Shown here: one piece after another, positions 5,209 through 5,246 of the stretch
How the letters are laid out: each line of letters starts with the position of its first letter
How positions within the stretch are numbered: the stretch's first letter is position 1
NCBI GenBank assembly: GCA_017881985.1
Contig: JADGQH010000231.1
Location: 1 to 5,246 of the forward strand
Source: Chloroflexota bacterium
GTDB lineage: Bacteria > Chloroflexota > Limnocylindria > Limnocylindrales > CSP1-4
Length of the DNA stretch: 5,246 nt
Direction: 5' to 3'
Made by a program: the position numbers and the translations under genes
Notes under the pieces: generated by a model
What the model saw: only the letters and a program-made list of their open reading frames with translations
Databases searched by the model: none
What the model was told of the DNA's origin: nothing

Positions 5209-5246
5209 TCATTCCGGTTCGTCCGAGTACTGGAAGGCCTCGTCGA
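5209..5246 (-). CDS. C-terminal end of an unidentified upstream gene (partial)
   Basis: Reading the minus strand from the right edge, one frame encodes DEAFQYSDEPE and then TGA (5211-5209). The acidic, non-repetitive composition looks like a plausible protein terminus. The other frames read as Arg/Gly-rich sequence. The stop overlaps an ATG (5212-5210) as ATGA, although I favour the later GTG start for the reductase. With only 12 codons there is nothing to identify a product. Confidence 0.4.
   Translation of the reverse strand, partial: DEAFQYSDEPE

Noticed and set aside
5141..5212. A 24-residue N-terminal extension of the reductase from the ATG at 5212.
   Set aside because: The residues are Pro/His/Ala-rich without family resemblance, and the GTG at 5140 has an ideal AGGAG site.

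Overview
The window is high-GC DNA (about two thirds G+C by eye) and every gene I can support lies on the minus strand, so the genes read from right to left. Three protein-level features suggest a soil-type Chloroflexota (Limnocylindria-like) or, less likely, an actinobacterium. First, an ECF sigma factor is fused by an ATGA overlap to a membrane protein whose N-terminus has the 'WL..GP..APD.VLD..L...TPQR' look common in Chloroflexota sigma-linked proteins. Second, there is an F420H2-dependent (Ddn-type) reductase. Third, there is an EXLDI-family protein. The assignment is inference from protein style, not from a marker gene.

In transcription order the layout is: the last codons of an unidentified gene (5246-5209); a Ddn-type deazaflavin (F420)-dependent oxidoreductase (5140-4667); a six-helix DUF4386-type membrane protein (4605-3856); and a strong 32-nt perfect-palindrome terminator (3828-3797). 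Next come an MFS transporter of the fosmidomycin-resistance-like type (3655-2351), an ECF sigma factor (2196-1642) with a candidate ECF-type promoter in front of it, and its translationally coupled single-pass anti-sigma-like partner (1645-764). An EXLDI-family protein follows (576-58), with a palindromic candidate operator over its predicted -10 box. A possible next start codon (21-19) runs off the left edge.

Functionally the window looks like ordinary accessory chromosome: a redox/membrane pair, an exporter, a self-contained envelope-sensing sigma switch, and a separately regulated small-protein unit. The sigma/anti-sigma pair is the most interesting part. The partner has no visible zinc-binding anti-sigma motif and carries an exported PsbP/Mog1-like domain. 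The dyad in front of the EXLDI gene is the clearest non-coding signal. I see no mobile element, CRISPR array, tRNA or rRNA, and no gene-free stretch above about 200 bases. I cannot point to a clearly undescribed system here.
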